Origin: Methanospirillum purgamenti
GTDB lineage: Archaea > Halobacteriota > Methanomicrobia > Methanomicrobiales > Methanospirillaceae
Length of the DNA: 64,000 nt
Direction: 5' to 3' (one strand)
Assembly (NCBI RefSeq): GCF_018502485.1
Contig: NZ_CP075546.1
Below the pieces are notes generated by a model. The model worked only from the letters and a program-made list of their open reading frames with translations, was not told the origin of the DNA and did not search any database. A program made the translations under genes and the position numbers. Numbering within the stretch: the stretch's first letter is position 1; the number at the start of each line of letters is the position of its first letter. Below are positions 8,979 to 17,495 of this stretch, piece after piece.

Positions 8979-9548
8979 CTATTTTTGAAGATGATATATT
9001 CGGAGTTCTTCACCATCATCCAGGATCTCATTTCCAATAGTCTGAAAAAAGTATCCGAATTTTATAAATAACTCTTCACATTTCTCAAAATCCTGTAATG
9101 AGGAGATAAGTACCAATATCCTGCCATCAGGTGTTAACACTTCCGGAATCTGTAGTAAAAACCTGCGTAATGGCTCCCTCCCGTCAAAACCTCCATCGAG
9201 GGCATATTCGAGCCAGTCATCACATTTCTCCTCTGGGTGTGTCGGGATATAGGGAGGATTGAATAATACGAAAGAAAAAATCCGGCAAATTCCTGCTGCA
9301 ATATCTGTTCTTACAACATTCAGCCCATTTAGTTTTGCCATAATCGCTGCATGGGGATTGATGTCTGTTGCAACGACGTATAAGCAACCGTCCAGGTGAG
9401 CAGCAATATACCCGCTTCCGGTTCCCACTTCAAGGACAATATCATCAGGTTTCAGTTCTTTTTGTGCATGACGCATTAAAAAAAACGTATCTTCTCTTGG
9501 TGGGTATACCTGCGTCGGATCAGATACTGATCCGATTTGAAATGGTGG
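8979..9548 (-). CDS. HemK2/Mtq2-type protein glutamine methyltransferase
   Basis: About 190 residues of a class I SAM methyltransferase: VYPPREDTFFLM, then DIVLEVGTGSGYIAAHL (SAM-binding), and FVLFNPPYIPTHP with the catalytic NPPY that marks Gln/Asn amide methylases acting on release factor aRF1. No ATG precedes the conserved VYPPRED motif; TTG at 9548 is the most plausible start and overlaps the end of ksgA by 29 nt, while TTG at 9602 would overlap it by 83 nt. Last gene of the minus-strand translation cluster. Confidence 0.88.
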   Translation of the reverse strand, partial: PPFQIGSVSDPTQVYPPREDTFFLMRHAQKELKPDDIVLEVGTGSGYIAAHLDGCLYVVATDINPHAAIMAKLNGLNVVRTDIAAGICRIFSFVLFNPPYIPTHPEEKCDDWLEYALDGGFDGREPLRRFLLQIPEVLTPDGRILVLISSLQDFEKCEELFIKFGYFFQTIGNEILDDGEELRIYHLQK

Positions 9549-10290
9549 CAAAGTCTTCAAGATAGAGTGCCTCTGGTCGTGATGATAAAATCTCAGGATC
9601 AAGATCCTTAAGAACAGTTTCTATCTTTTCCTTTCCATATGTTCCAGCCAATGCTTTCAGGGTGGATTGAACCGTTTTCCTCCGGCGTGTAAACAGTTCA
9701 CGGACAATGTTTTCATATATCTGCCGGTTTTCAATCGGAAAAAGTGGTTCCCTGGGTTCAATCCACATAACGGTTGATCTGACTGCAGGGGGAGGTGAGA
9801 ATGCTCCGGGTGGAAGATCAAAACACCTGTTTGCTCTGGCATATGTCTGAAGCATGATAGAAAGTCTTCCACATTCACGAGTTCCCGGGTGAGCCATCAT
9901 CCGATCAGCAAACTCTTTTTGGTACATGAGGATTGCTGCTTCAAATCCGATATCAAGAAGCCGGAATGTTATCGGTGAAGAGATGGAGTAAGGAAGATTT
10001 GCCATTACTATTTCAAATGGCGGGAGGGGAACCTTGACTGCATCTCCGTGAATTATGGCAAGAGATCCATCCGCAAGTTCTGACGCAAATCGGGAAGATA
10101 ACTTGTCAATGAGATTTGCATCAAGTTCTACGGAGACGACTCTGGCACCCCGATCGAGAAGTGCCTGAGTCAGAATACCAGCACCAGGACCTATTTCAAG
10201 AACGATTCTTCCTGAAATGTCCAGAATGTCTGCAATACGAGCGACAATCCGAGGATCGGTCAAAAAGTGCTGATCCCGGTAAGCTCTCAT
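9520..10290 (-). CDS. ksgA: 16S rRNA dimethyladenosine transferase
   Basis: 256 residues, KsgA/Dim1 family (RsmA). It dimethylates two adjacent adenines in the helix 45 loop of 16S rRNA. Motifs: QHFLTD at the N-terminus, VLEIGPGAGILT (SAM motif I), and MANLPYSISSP with the catalytic NLPY. The C-terminal RRRKTVQSTLKAL helix region is also typical. Its ATG overlaps the stop of the DUF655 gene by 4 nt and its 3' end overlaps the HemK2-like gene. Confidence 0.97.
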   Translation of the reverse strand: MRAYRDQHFLTDPRIVARIADILDISGRIVLEIGPGAGILTQALLDRGARVVSVELDANLIDKLSSRFASELADGSLAIIHGDAVKVPLPPFEIVMANLPYSISSPITFRLLDIGFEAAILMYQKEFADRMMAHPGTRECGRLSIMLQTYARANRCFDLPPGAFSPPPAVRSTVMWIEPREPLFPIENRQIYENIVRELFTRRRKTVQSTLKALAGTYGKEKIETVLKDLDPEILSSRPEALYLEDFATISNRISI

Positions 10291-10847
10291 CGTGAGGTAA
10301 AGAGGTGGTATTTGACATTCGGATCCTGAATTTCTTCTAAAATCCGGTTGAGTATCATCCGATCAGGATGCGGGATTGTTTTAATCCGCTGAGAGATATC
10401 AGCAAATGATTCAAACTGCTTTTTCTCCCGCTCTTCGATGATCTCCCACATCAGCTTCTTTCCAATTCCTGGAAGCAGGTGAAGCATATGGAGTTTGGGG
10501 GTAATCGGGATCGAACGGTTGTAAAAATCTACAAATTCCTTTTCTCGATCTTTTACTATTCGTTCGATTCCAAAAGAGAGTTCCTGAACGGCACTGTGTG
10601 TCAGTTCATCAAACCTGAGTCGGCGTTTTACCCGCTCAATCTTTGGACGCTCTCCCCCTCCGATATATACGAGTTCACCAATGTCGAGGTTTGGGGTTTT
10701 TGGAATCAGTTCAAGTAGTTTGAACTGCTCAACTCCCACCGCCTGGACTATTGGTTCCCTTCGGTACATGGGCCTTGGATCATCTGGATATCCCTTCGGG
10801 AGGATATCCAAAACTACTGCATTGATCTCTTTTTTCTCCTCTTTCAT
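10287..10847 (-). CDS. DUF655 protein with helix-hairpin-helix domain
   Basis: 186 residues, the archaeal DUF655 family. The N-terminal half is an OB-like stretch (VVLDILPKGYPDD, GELVYIGGGERPKIERV). The C-terminal half holds a helix-hairpin-helix region, LLPGIGKKLMWEIIEERE, of a kind that contacts nucleic acid. Conserved position between rpoF and ksgA in many archaea implies a role in RNA or DNA metabolism, but no activity is known to me. ATGA overlap with ksgA; 10 bp from rpoF. Confidence 0.9.
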   Translation of the reverse strand: MKEEKKEINAVVLDILPKGYPDDPRPMYRREPIVQAVGVEQFKLLELIPKTPNLDIGELVYIGGGERPKIERVKRRLRFDELTHSAVQELSFGIERIVKDREKEFVDFYNRSIPITPKLHMLHLLPGIGKKLMWEIIEEREKKQFESFADISQRIKTIPHPDRMILNRILEEIQDPNVKYHLFTSR

Positions 10848-10857
10848 GAGAATCTAC

Positions 10858-11211
10858 CTATCTGAAGTGGGAAATCACCAGATCAATGATAGCATCCAGT
10901 TCTTCGGGGGTGTGTGAAAACTTATCTCTTCCAAATACTGCCCGCACTTCATCCCGTGTACGTGGCATAACACTTGCAATACGGTATGCCACGTCAGGTT
11001 TTACTTTATCAAGCTGTAGCAGTGCCTGCACAAGTTCTGCTGACTTTTCTGCAGATGTTTTTGAGATCTGATTGGCATGTTCAATACTCCGCCGAAGCTC
11101 ATATGACATCTCTTTGCCCTTTTCAAGACGTGCCGCTTCCACATTCAGGAGCTCTTCTTTCAGTTCGGGGAGAGTAATTGCTTTTTCCTGCAGGATTCCT
11201 TTTATCTTCAT
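10858..11211 (-). CDS. rpoF: DNA-directed RNA polymerase subunit F (Rpo4/Rpb4)
   Basis: 117 residues. Archaeal Rpb4 homologue that forms the RNA-polymerase stalk with subunit E. Recognisable by the LPELKEELL start, the KTSAEKSAELVQALLQL segment and the terminal HRDC-like fold (RIASVMPRTRDEVRAVF ... ELDAIIDLVISHF). It lies between L21e and DUF655 in the usual archaeal order. 22 bp separates it from the L21e stop. Confidence 0.95.
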   Translation of the reverse strand: MKIKGILQEKAITLPELKEELLNVEAARLEKGKEMSYELRRSIEHANQISKTSAEKSAELVQALLQLDKVKPDVAYRIASVMPRTRDEVRAVFGRDKFSHTPEELDAIIDLVISHFR

Positions 11212-11233
11212 GCCAATCTTCCTCTATTTTCGT

Positions 11234-11527
11234 TTAGTACTGCTGTGCACGGAGGTGCTGTGGACGGGAGATGACCGTTTTGTTTTTGTTACCATCACGG
11301 ATCTCTACAAGCCAGGCACGACCACGCTGACCGACAACTGAGCCGGTCTTGCCATGGAATCTGCGGTGAGGCATTCCTTTCTGAATGCTCGGTTCACAAA
11401 CAATATGAACCTTTTGACCAATCTCAAACTTCTGGATAACCAGGGTTACCGGGAGAACACCACGTGATCTGAGATCTTTCTTAAATTTATACCGCGTCTT
11501 TTTTCTTGGTCCGTTATGAAGTGCCAT
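11234..11527 (-). CDS. rpl21e: Ribosomal protein L21e
   Basis: 97 residues, basic, SH3-like fold of eukaryote/archaeal L21e. It begins MALHNGPRKKTRYKFKKDLR and contains QKVHIVCEPSIQKGMPHRRF and GKTGSVVGQRGRAW, all family signatures. Large-subunit protein. Its start overlaps the end of pus10 by 14 nt. Confidence 0.97.
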   Translation of the reverse strand: MALHNGPRKKTRYKFKKDLRSRGVLPVTLVIQKFEIGQKVHIVCEPSIQKGMPHRRFHGKTGSVVGQRGRAWLVEIRDGNKNKTVISRPQHLRAQQY

Positions 11528-12761
11528 GAGATTTCACCTGATCTATCCCTTCCACGTGGATTACATCGAGTTGTACTACGCGAGCAGGGGTTTTCAGGAC
11601 CTCTGTCAAACTAGGCGTAGTCCGTCCCTGGTCACCGGATATCAGCTCTTTAATATACAGGCCGGATTCACCGGTGACCTCAAGTACGAAGTCTTTACCC
11701 TCTTTTCCTGTATATCTGATATCGAGAACGCCCCGTTCACGTACTTTATCTGCCCTCCGGTGGGCTACACGTATTGGCGTGCGCTGACGTATTATAGCCC
11801 CCGATAGTTGCTGTACTGCTGATTGAAGGGCGGTTTCCGGGACGGAACCGTCTATATCGACCAGAATCCTGTATTTTTTATGCCCCTTGTGGCTCTTTAA
11901 GGTTTCCACCTCAGACCGTGCACTCCATCTGATATCAGTAACTCCTACCCTGCCTTCATTGTAGGTATTTATAGCATTCTGGAGTTCTTCCGGGTTTGCA
12001 TCCCTAATATGAGGATTGACTATCTCAAGCACAAAAGGTCTACCTGATCCTATCATCACAGCATCAATATCTTCTCTTCCGGCACCATGAAGGATAACTC
12101 GTTCAGCCTTAAATATCGGAAGAAGCGGTTTTCCTATGAGTTCTTCCACAGAATCCTGGTATTGTTTTCCAGTACCGGAACATGCCTCACACCCGGCGCC
12201 CTTACATGATCTGCATGCCCAGTGTGTCTGCGGAATTCCCCGCTCATATTTGAGATATCTTCCGTAGAGAAAGAGAGGACGGATTTGGACTTCAATGGTA
12301 TCTTCGCTGATATTGAGAACTGCAATAAGATCTGGATTTTTTGTATCTCCTACAAGGGTGGATTTTGCAGCAACACACTTCCCTACTTCGCGATTGATCT
12401 CTGATTTGAGCGGTTCAGGATCAGAGAGTCCGAGATCACTCCACACCATCTCCTCAGATTCACTCATAAGGGGAGGAACCTTCGATCCGATTACAAAGGT
12501 TTTTCCTTCAATTCCTGATAACGCTTCAATTACACGGTCTGCCCATGAATCGGTAGTCTTAAAAAAATCCCCACAAATCCAGCAGGGCTCCTTCTGTTCC
12601 ATGTATGGCTGATTCAGGGACAAGGCAGCTGAAATCCGAATCCCTTTTCCTCTCATATCATTTGAGAGGCCAAAGGACCGCTTCGCTACCATCCGACCAA
12701 GACAATGGTCACAAATATCTCCATATTCTGTTACTTTCTGGTATAATTCAGTCAGTTCCAT
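11514..12761 (-). CDS. pus10: tRNA pseudouridine synthase Pus10 (Psi54/Psi55)
   Basis: 415 residues. Archaeal Pus10 makes pseudouridine 54 and 55 in the TPsiC arm. The N-terminal zinc-binding/THUMP part has CDHCLGRM, then PCWICGDFF and CRSCKGAGCEACSGTG. The catalytic part holds GAGREDIDAVMIGSGRPFVLE, whose DID Asp is the usual nucleophile. Start set at 12761 (MELTELYQKV), since upstream in-frame residues are Cys/Arg-rich read-through inside trmY. It overlaps trmY by 10 nt; the two enzymes act in sequence on position 54. Confidence 0.95.
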   Translation of the reverse strand: MELTELYQKVTEYGDICDHCLGRMVAKRSFGLSNDMRGKGIRISAALSLNQPYMEQKEPCWICGDFFKTTDSWADRVIEALSGIEGKTFVIGSKVPPLMSESEEMVWSDLGLSDPEPLKSEINREVGKCVAAKSTLVGDTKNPDLIAVLNISEDTIEVQIRPLFLYGRYLKYERGIPQTHWACRSCKGAGCEACSGTGKQYQDSVEELIGKPLLPIFKAERVILHGAGREDIDAVMIGSGRPFVLEIVNPHIRDANPEELQNAINTYNEGRVGVTDIRWSARSEVETLKSHKGHKKYRILVDIDGSVPETALQSAVQQLSGAIIRQRTPIRVAHRRADKVRERGVLDIRYTGKEGKDFVLEVTGESGLYIKELISGDQGRTTPSLTEVLKTPARVVQLDVIHVEGIDQVKSHGTS

Positions 12762-13336
12762 CCTGATCTCCTTCGGTCGATTTCGTTGAGGATAAGAACA
12801 ATTGCATGATCTGCATGGACAATTGCCGGCCCGAGAGAATATTTCGGAAGATCCCTGATGCAACTCATCTCCTCCTCTGAAAAGTTACGGTTGTCTGAGA
12901 GAAGGAATGCATCTGGCATATCTTCAGAGGCTATATTCCGGATATCTGTCCCCGATTCATCAAGAACAGCATAGTTTTTCTCTGTAAGCTGATCTGCCAG
13001 AACTCCTTTCCTGATTAAAAGGCCCGGACCTGCTTCCCGGAATGTTTTTCCAGTAGGAATCGCCAGCGCTTTTTTTATATACGAGGCAATGTTTCGCTCA
13101 TCTGGTGACATGCTTCTGAGTGCTGATCCATCAAACCGGATAATTTTACCTGGATGTGGCGGACCAAGAAGCATGATATCACAGATGGTATCTTCCCGGA
13201 TGCCGTGGGACAAAAAAAGTGATGATGCGATTGCCCGACAAAGGAGGTCCATTCGCCCTCCTCCCCCAGGCAGGTCATTTAACGAGAATGATGCATCGGT
13301 ACTTGCGGTATGGCCAATGACGGTAAAAGATGTCAT
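12752..13336 (-). CDS. trmY: tRNA (pseudouridine-54-N1)-methyltransferase
   Basis: 194 residues, SPOUT-class methylase formerly DUF358. Converts Psi54 to N1-methylpseudouridine, the archaeal replacement for ribothymidine. Motifs: FTVIGHTASTDASFSLNDLPG at the N-terminus, GGGRMDLLCRA, LLGPPHPGKIIRFDG, and the C-terminal knot PKYSLGPAIVHADHAIVLI. Its usual substrate is made by Pus10, encoded just downstream with a 10-nt overlap. The start touches the srp54 stop. Confidence 0.95.
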   Translation of the reverse strand: MTSFTVIGHTASTDASFSLNDLPGGGGRMDLLCRAIASSLFLSHGIREDTICDIMLLGPPHPGKIIRFDGSALRSMSPDERNIASYIKKALAIPTGKTFREAGPGLLIRKGVLADQLTEKNYAVLDESGTDIRNIASEDMPDAFLLSDNRNFSEEEMSCIRDLPKYSLGPAIVHADHAIVLILNEIDRRRSGWN

Positions 13337-14649
13337 CAGCCCATTTTCCCGAACTTCTTCATCAACCGTTGCATTCCCTTCTCTCCGCCTTTCAATCCTT
13401 TAAATGTCCGTTTCATCATCTTGTAATATTTGATAAGTTCACGGACTTCCTCAAGATTCGCACCTGCCCCTTGTGCAATCCGTTGGATACGTGAACCATT
13501 CAGAACTGTTGGATCATCAAGTTCCACAGATGTCATTGAGTCCATGATAACCCGGTATTTGCTCATCTTTGAAGCGGTTACATCAAGTGCTTCTGTCGGA
13601 AGATCCATTCCTCCAAGTGGCAGCATGGAAAGAACCTGTTTTAATGGGCCCATTTTATTTACTGCCTCAAGCTGGCGATACATATCCCTAAGAGTGAATT
13701 TTCCGGAAAGCATGGCATTGACGTCAATATCCTGTTCGTCAATAGACTCCTGAACACGTTCTGCGAGGGCTTTCAGATCACCCATACCAAGCAGCCGGGA
13801 TATGTAACTATTTGGATCAAACCACTCAAGATCCTCGATGGTTTCTCCCTGACCAATGAAGACGATACCCGAGCCAGTCTCAGCAACTGCCGACATGGCA
13901 CCACCACCTTTTGCTGTACCGTCCATCTTGGTGATGATGACACCATCAATGTTTACCGCTTCATGGAATCTACGTGCCTGCTCCCGTGCCTGCTGACCCA
14001 GAGCTGCATCTAATACAAGCCATCGGTGTGTTGCTTTTGTAATTTCATTTAGATCAATGATCTCTGTAATGAGTTCATCTTCAAGGGCATGACGCCCCTG
14101 AGTATCTACAATGATAACTTCTTCTTTGAGCTTTGCAAGTCCCTCTCTGACAATCTTCCTGGCATCATGCTCTTTTGGATCACCATAGCAGGGAACATTG
14201 ACTTTGTCACAAAGTGTCTTGACCTGGGTATATGCACCAGGTCTGAAGGTATCAGCACAGATAACGGCAACCCGCATCCCTTTTCGTTTGAAGAACCTGG
14301 CTAGCTTGGCGGTTGTTGTTGTTTTACCTGATCCCTGAAGACCAGCCATCAGGATTACCTGTTTCCCCAGAGTTACTTCCACTTTTTTACCGACAAGGGC
14401 AACAAGTTCCTCATACACTATACGAAGAACATGTTCCCGTGCAGTAACTCCTTTAGGAGGCTGTTCATCAAGAGCCCGTTTTTTGATGGTCTGCGATAGT
14501 TGCATGACCTGCTTGACATTGACATCAGACTGCAGAAGAGCGCGTTGGAGATCTTTTACCAGTTCTTCTACTGCAGTTCGGTCAATCACAGTTTTGCCGG
14601 CCAGTTTACGCAGGGCATCCTTTAGGTTTGATCCCAGGTTATCAAGCAT
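13336..14649 (-). CDS. srp54: Signal recognition particle GTPase SRP54
   Basis: 437 residues. The GTPase of SRP, binding signal sequences and 7S RNA. N-domain (1 to about 85), then G-domain with GLQGSGKTTTTAKLA (P-loop), DTQGRHAL and TKMDGTAKGGGA, then a Met-rich M-domain ending GLKGGEKGMQRLMKKFGKMG. Its start abuts the ftsY stop, so SRP54 and its receptor are made from one transcript. No SRP RNA gene is visible here. Confidence 0.98.
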   Translation of the reverse strand: MLDNLGSNLKDALRKLAGKTVIDRTAVEELVKDLQRALLQSDVNVKQVMQLSQTIKKRALDEQPPKGVTAREHVLRIVYEELVALVGKKVEVTLGKQVILMAGLQGSGKTTTTAKLARFFKRKGMRVAVICADTFRPGAYTQVKTLCDKVNVPCYGDPKEHDARKIVREGLAKLKEEVIIVDTQGRHALEDELITEIIDLNEITKATHRWLVLDAALGQQAREQARRFHEAVNIDGVIITKMDGTAKGGGAMSAVAETGSGIVFIGQGETIEDLEWFDPNSYISRLLGMGDLKALAERVQESIDEQDIDVNAMLSGKFTLRDMYRQLEAVNKMGPLKQVLSMLPLGGMDLPTEALDVTASKMSKYRVIMDSMTSVELDDPTVLNGSRIQRIAQGAGANLEEVRELIKYYKMMKRTFKGLKGGEKGMQRLMKKFGKMG

Positions 14650-15710
14650 TATGTATCACCAAGCAGGTCTTCTACGACAAGGCGCGGATTAAAGGCCCTA
14701 ACATCATCATATCCCTGTCCGGTACCGATGAAAAGGAGTGGCTTTCCAACAGCATGGGCTATGGAAATCGCTGCTCCGCCTTTTGGATCCATATCTACCT
14801 TTGTGAGCATGATGGCATCCATTCCCACCGATTTTGAAAATTCTTCAGCCCGGATGACTGCATCATTTCCGGCAACTGCTTCATCAACATATACAATGAG
14901 GTCTGGTTTGATGACTCTTCGGATTTTTGCCAGCTGGTTCATCAGGTTTGCCCGGTTATGAAACCGCCCTGCTGTGTCTCCGAGAACAACATCGATCTTA
15001 TGTGCCCGGGCATACTCAACAGTATCAAACAGGACGGCTGTTGGATCTGATCCTTCCTGATGCTGGATTACCTTCACCCCAAGCCGTTCTCCATGAACAT
15101 CTATCTGTTCGATCGCTCCTGCACGGAAGGTATCACCAGCGCCCAGAACAACTGAAAACCCGTTATTTTGTAAAAACCGGGTTACCTTTGCAATAGAGGT
15201 TGTTTTACCAGTTCCATTTACTCCGGTGAAGAGAATCTTTACGGGACGTTCATGTTCCCGGATAAATGCACAGATATCTACTCCCTCTCCCAACACGCCC
15301 AATAGGGCATCAGCGAGGGCATTTTTAACAATCGAATCAACAGAAGTTCCGATCTTCCGTTTTGATCCAGATAGATCCTTCTTTATTCTCGAGAGGATTT
15401 CTTCAGTAACAGAAAAGGCAACATCACTTTCAAGTAATCCCATCTCAAGCTCGTCAAGGATGTCACTGATGTCTTTTTCAGAGATTATGAATTCCCTGTC
15501 ACGGACAAAGGAGACGATCTTTTCAGTAAATCCTACCGGAGTTTTTTTCTCAGGTTCAAGAGCCGGACTCTTTTCTGGCACCGGTTCTGAATGAGGAAGT
15601 GCTTTTGATACAGGCTCCGGAGTATTCGAAGGTTCCGGTGCTGTTTCTTCAATAGTTTTTTCCAGTTTTTTTCTGGCAGAAAAGAGTTTTTCTTTGAGTG
15701 CTTTGAACAT
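14649..15710 (-). CDS. ftsY: Signal recognition particle receptor FtsY
   Basis: 353 residues. The N-terminal 60 residues are a Pro/Glu-rich acidic A-domain (EPVPEKSPALEPEKK), followed by the N-domain and the G-domain with GVNGTGKTTSIAKV, VLGDTAGRFHN and LTKVDMDPKGGAA. The closing GTGQGYDDVRAFNPRLVVEDLLG is diagnostic for FtsY against SRP54. Sits 37 bp after prefoldin alpha and abuts srp54. Confidence 0.97.
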   Translation of the reverse strand: MFKALKEKLFSARKKLEKTIEETAPEPSNTPEPVSKALPHSEPVPEKSPALEPEKKTPVGFTEKIVSFVRDREFIISEKDISDILDELEMGLLESDVAFSVTEEILSRIKKDLSGSKRKIGTSVDSIVKNALADALLGVLGEGVDICAFIREHERPVKILFTGVNGTGKTTSIAKVTRFLQNNGFSVVLGAGDTFRAGAIEQIDVHGERLGVKVIQHQEGSDPTAVLFDTVEYARAHKIDVVLGDTAGRFHNRANLMNQLAKIRRVIKPDLIVYVDEAVAGNDAVIRAEEFSKSVGMDAIMLTKVDMDPKGGAAISIAHAVGKPLLFIGTGQGYDDVRAFNPRLVVEDLLGDT

Positions 15711-15747
15711 GTTCCGTCACCTGCTGCCAATACAAAAGAGCAGGAGT

Positions 15748-16206
15748 TTACTGGAGGGAACCTGCACCCTGTTGTTCAGCCTGCGCCTGTCTGTATAATT
15801 GTTCGAGACGTTTCTGGATATCTTTAACTTGTGCATCAATTTTTTGCAGGACTTCGGTTAGATTTTTGGCAGATGCTTCCATCTCCTTAATGCGATCCTG
15901 CAGGTATGATATTGCACCTGAGTTCGTTTTCTGAACAATGATATCAGAACCAATACTAACAAAAACTTCATCTGGCTGGACAATGTTTGCCCTGATATTC
16001 AGTCCGCCACCAATTGGCATGAATACCGGTGATTCCCCTGCTTCAGCGAGGGCATTGAGTGTCTCTATTGAAGCATTTGCCTCACGGATTCCTTCTTCCA
16101 TAATTCCAAGCTGGCGGGAGTATACTTCGGCCTGCTGGGTATATTGATTCAGGTAATTCTGAAGAGACTGAACTTCCCGGGGGTCAACAGGGGCCACTGG
16201 TATCAC
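15748..16206 (-). CDS. pfdA: Prefoldin subunit alpha
   Basis: 152 residues: long N- and C-terminal coiled-coil helices around a short beta-hairpin core (VFMPIGGGLNIRANI, EVFVSIGSDIIVQK). This is the archaeal prefoldin alpha subunit, which with beta subunits forms the hexameric chaperone that holds nascent chains. The C-terminal tail is Gln-rich. Overlaps the L18Ae stop by 4 nt. Confidence 0.95.
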   Translation of the reverse strand: MIPVAPVDPREVQSLQNYLNQYTQQAEVYSRQLGIMEEGIREANASIETLNALAEAGESPVFMPIGGGLNIRANIVQPDEVFVSIGSDIIVQKTNSGAISYLQDRIKEMEASAKNLTEVLQKIDAQVKDIQKRLEQLYRQAQAEQQGAGSLQ

Positions 16207-16397
16207 TCTCCACTCACTTCAGAGATAGATTCAACTTTTATGTAAGGGCGGGCAAGGCGGTGCTTGCTGCCGATTATTGCATAAATCCGCTCTTCTGCCT
16301 GGGTGGCATTCGGTGCAGAAAGAACCTTTGTGTATGGTTTCCAGAAGTCACGCTTCTCCTGATAGGTTCCTTTTACTTCAAATTTCTTCTCTTCCAT
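16203..16397 (-). CDS. rpl18a: Ribosomal protein L18Ae (LX)
   Basis: 64 residues. Compact archaeal L18Ae/LX protein: FEVKGTYQEKRDFWKPYTKV and GSKHRLARPYIKVESI are the family signature. Placed between aIF6 and prefoldin alpha, the usual archaeal order. Overlaps pfdA by 4 nt and follows aIF6 by 2 bp. Confidence 0.95.
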   Translation of the reverse strand: MEEKKFEVKGTYQEKRDFWKPYTKVLSAPNATQAEERIYAIIGSKHRLARPYIKVESISEVSGE

Positions 16398-16399
16398 CT

Positions 16400-17065
16400 T
16401 TATTCCTCCTCAAAACCTAAAATATCTTCAATTCTGCCGAGTTCATATCCGCTTGTCCCGACTCCGGCCAGGTATCCGTGGCGGTTTGCAACAAGACCGG
16501 TTCCGACCATTGCATTCCCCATGGTAACAGTTCCTTTACCTACAGGCAGGTCACAGACTTCTTCCAGTATTTTTATCTCACCTGGAGTGCTTCGGGGACT
16601 GACAACAACACCCGCATTCGTTGCGACAGCTGCCATTCCTACGGTTTTTATCTCACCAAGGGTAAGGGGGATTACCGGGACTTTTAAAAACTCACTCAAT
16701 GCTTCCATGAGTTCTTCTTCCATTTCCGGGTGAACTGCTGCAAAAGAATCATTTGCTAGAATGACATTTCCTGCAGCATTCATGCCCTCCTCAAGTAGCA
16801 TCAGATCTCGGTATTCTGAAAGGATCTCGATCTCTTCATCGGATGCCATACCGGTGATGACCAGACCATGATTGTTACCAGCCAGCAAAGATCCGATAAT
16901 CGGACTTTTCTGGATCGTCGTCCGGATAACATCAACCTTGAGAGCTTCCTGATACTGCTGAATGAGTTCCTCTGGTGCATCTGGTGGAACAACCGCGACA
17001 TCATCAAATACGCGGGTGAAAACGCCTATGTGGGGATCTCCGGCTATCGAGACAAAACGATCCAT
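16400..17065 (-). CDS. eif6: Translation initiation factor aIF6
   Basis: 221 residues, pentein-fold anti-association factor that binds the large ribosomal subunit and blocks premature joining. Repeats are visible in VFTRVFDDVAVVPP, GNNHGLVITGMASDEEI, NVILANDSFAAVHPEM and GMAAVATNAGVVVSPR, with C-terminal GTVTMGNAMVGTGLVAN. Directly abuts L31e (no gap). Confidence 0.97.
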   Translation of the reverse strand: MDRFVSIAGDPHIGVFTRVFDDVAVVPPDAPEELIQQYQEALKVDVIRTTIQKSPIIGSLLAGNNHGLVITGMASDEEIEILSEYRDLMLLEEGMNAAGNVILANDSFAAVHPEMEEELMEALSEFLKVPVIPLTLGEIKTVGMAAVATNAGVVVSPRSTPGEIKILEEVCDLPVGKGTVTMGNAMVGTGLVANRHGYLAGVGTSGYELGRIEDILGFEEE

Positions 17066-17329
17066 CTACTCCTCAGCCAGCTCAGCCTGAACATGCCCGT
17101 CTTCGAGCTTCATTGCCCGAACGCGGACCTTTGCAGGTGGCTTTTCTGTTCCCCTTGACCAGATCTTTTCATTAATATCCTGACCAAGGCGAACATCGTC
17201 ACTTTTCATGTGGCGGCACAAGAATGCACGGATATCTTTCATTGCTTTTGCACTCCGGCGCCATCGTGGCACTCTCTTTACTCCCCCAAGGGGTATTACA
17301 TACATCTGTTCCTGAAGTTTCTCAACCAT
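17066..17329 (-). CDS. rpl31e: Ribosomal protein L31e
   Basis: 87 residues. Signature VIPLGGVKRVPRWRRSAKAM and WSRGTEKPPAKVRVRAMKLEDG are those of archaeal/eukaryotic L31e near the exit tunnel. Lies 6 bp downstream of L39e and abuts aIF6. Confidence 0.97.
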   Translation of the reverse strand: MVEKLQEQMYVIPLGGVKRVPRWRRSAKAMKDIRAFLCRHMKSDDVRLGQDINEKIWSRGTEKPPAKVRVRAMKLEDGHVQAELAEE

Positions 17330-17335
17330 GGATAA

Positions 17336-17488
17336 TCACACCTTCAGGGTGCTCCGCCGCCAGCTGTGACGCTGTGGGTGGGCCATTACTGCTCTGGCTG
17401 TCTTTACCATAACCCACTGGGGAACTCTGCGGTTCTGAGTGGTCTTTTTAGATAACCGAATCTTTCGGCATTTTGTCAGTTTGCTCAT
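17336..17488 (-). CDS. rpl39e: Ribosomal protein L39e (50 residues)
   Basis: A 50-codon gene, easily missed by length-filtered gene finders. Reading the minus strand gives MSKLTKCRKIRLSKKTTQNR, then RVPQWVMVKT and RHSWRRSTLKV before TGA, the whole L39e family signature. A small basic protein lining the exit tunnel. It lies between L31e (6 bp) and the PP-loop gene (7 bp), its conserved archaeal position. Confidence 0.96.
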   Translation of the reverse strand: MSKLTKCRKIRLSKKTTQNRRVPQWVMVKTARAVMAHPQRHSWRRSTLKV

Positions 17489-17495
17489 GATACAC

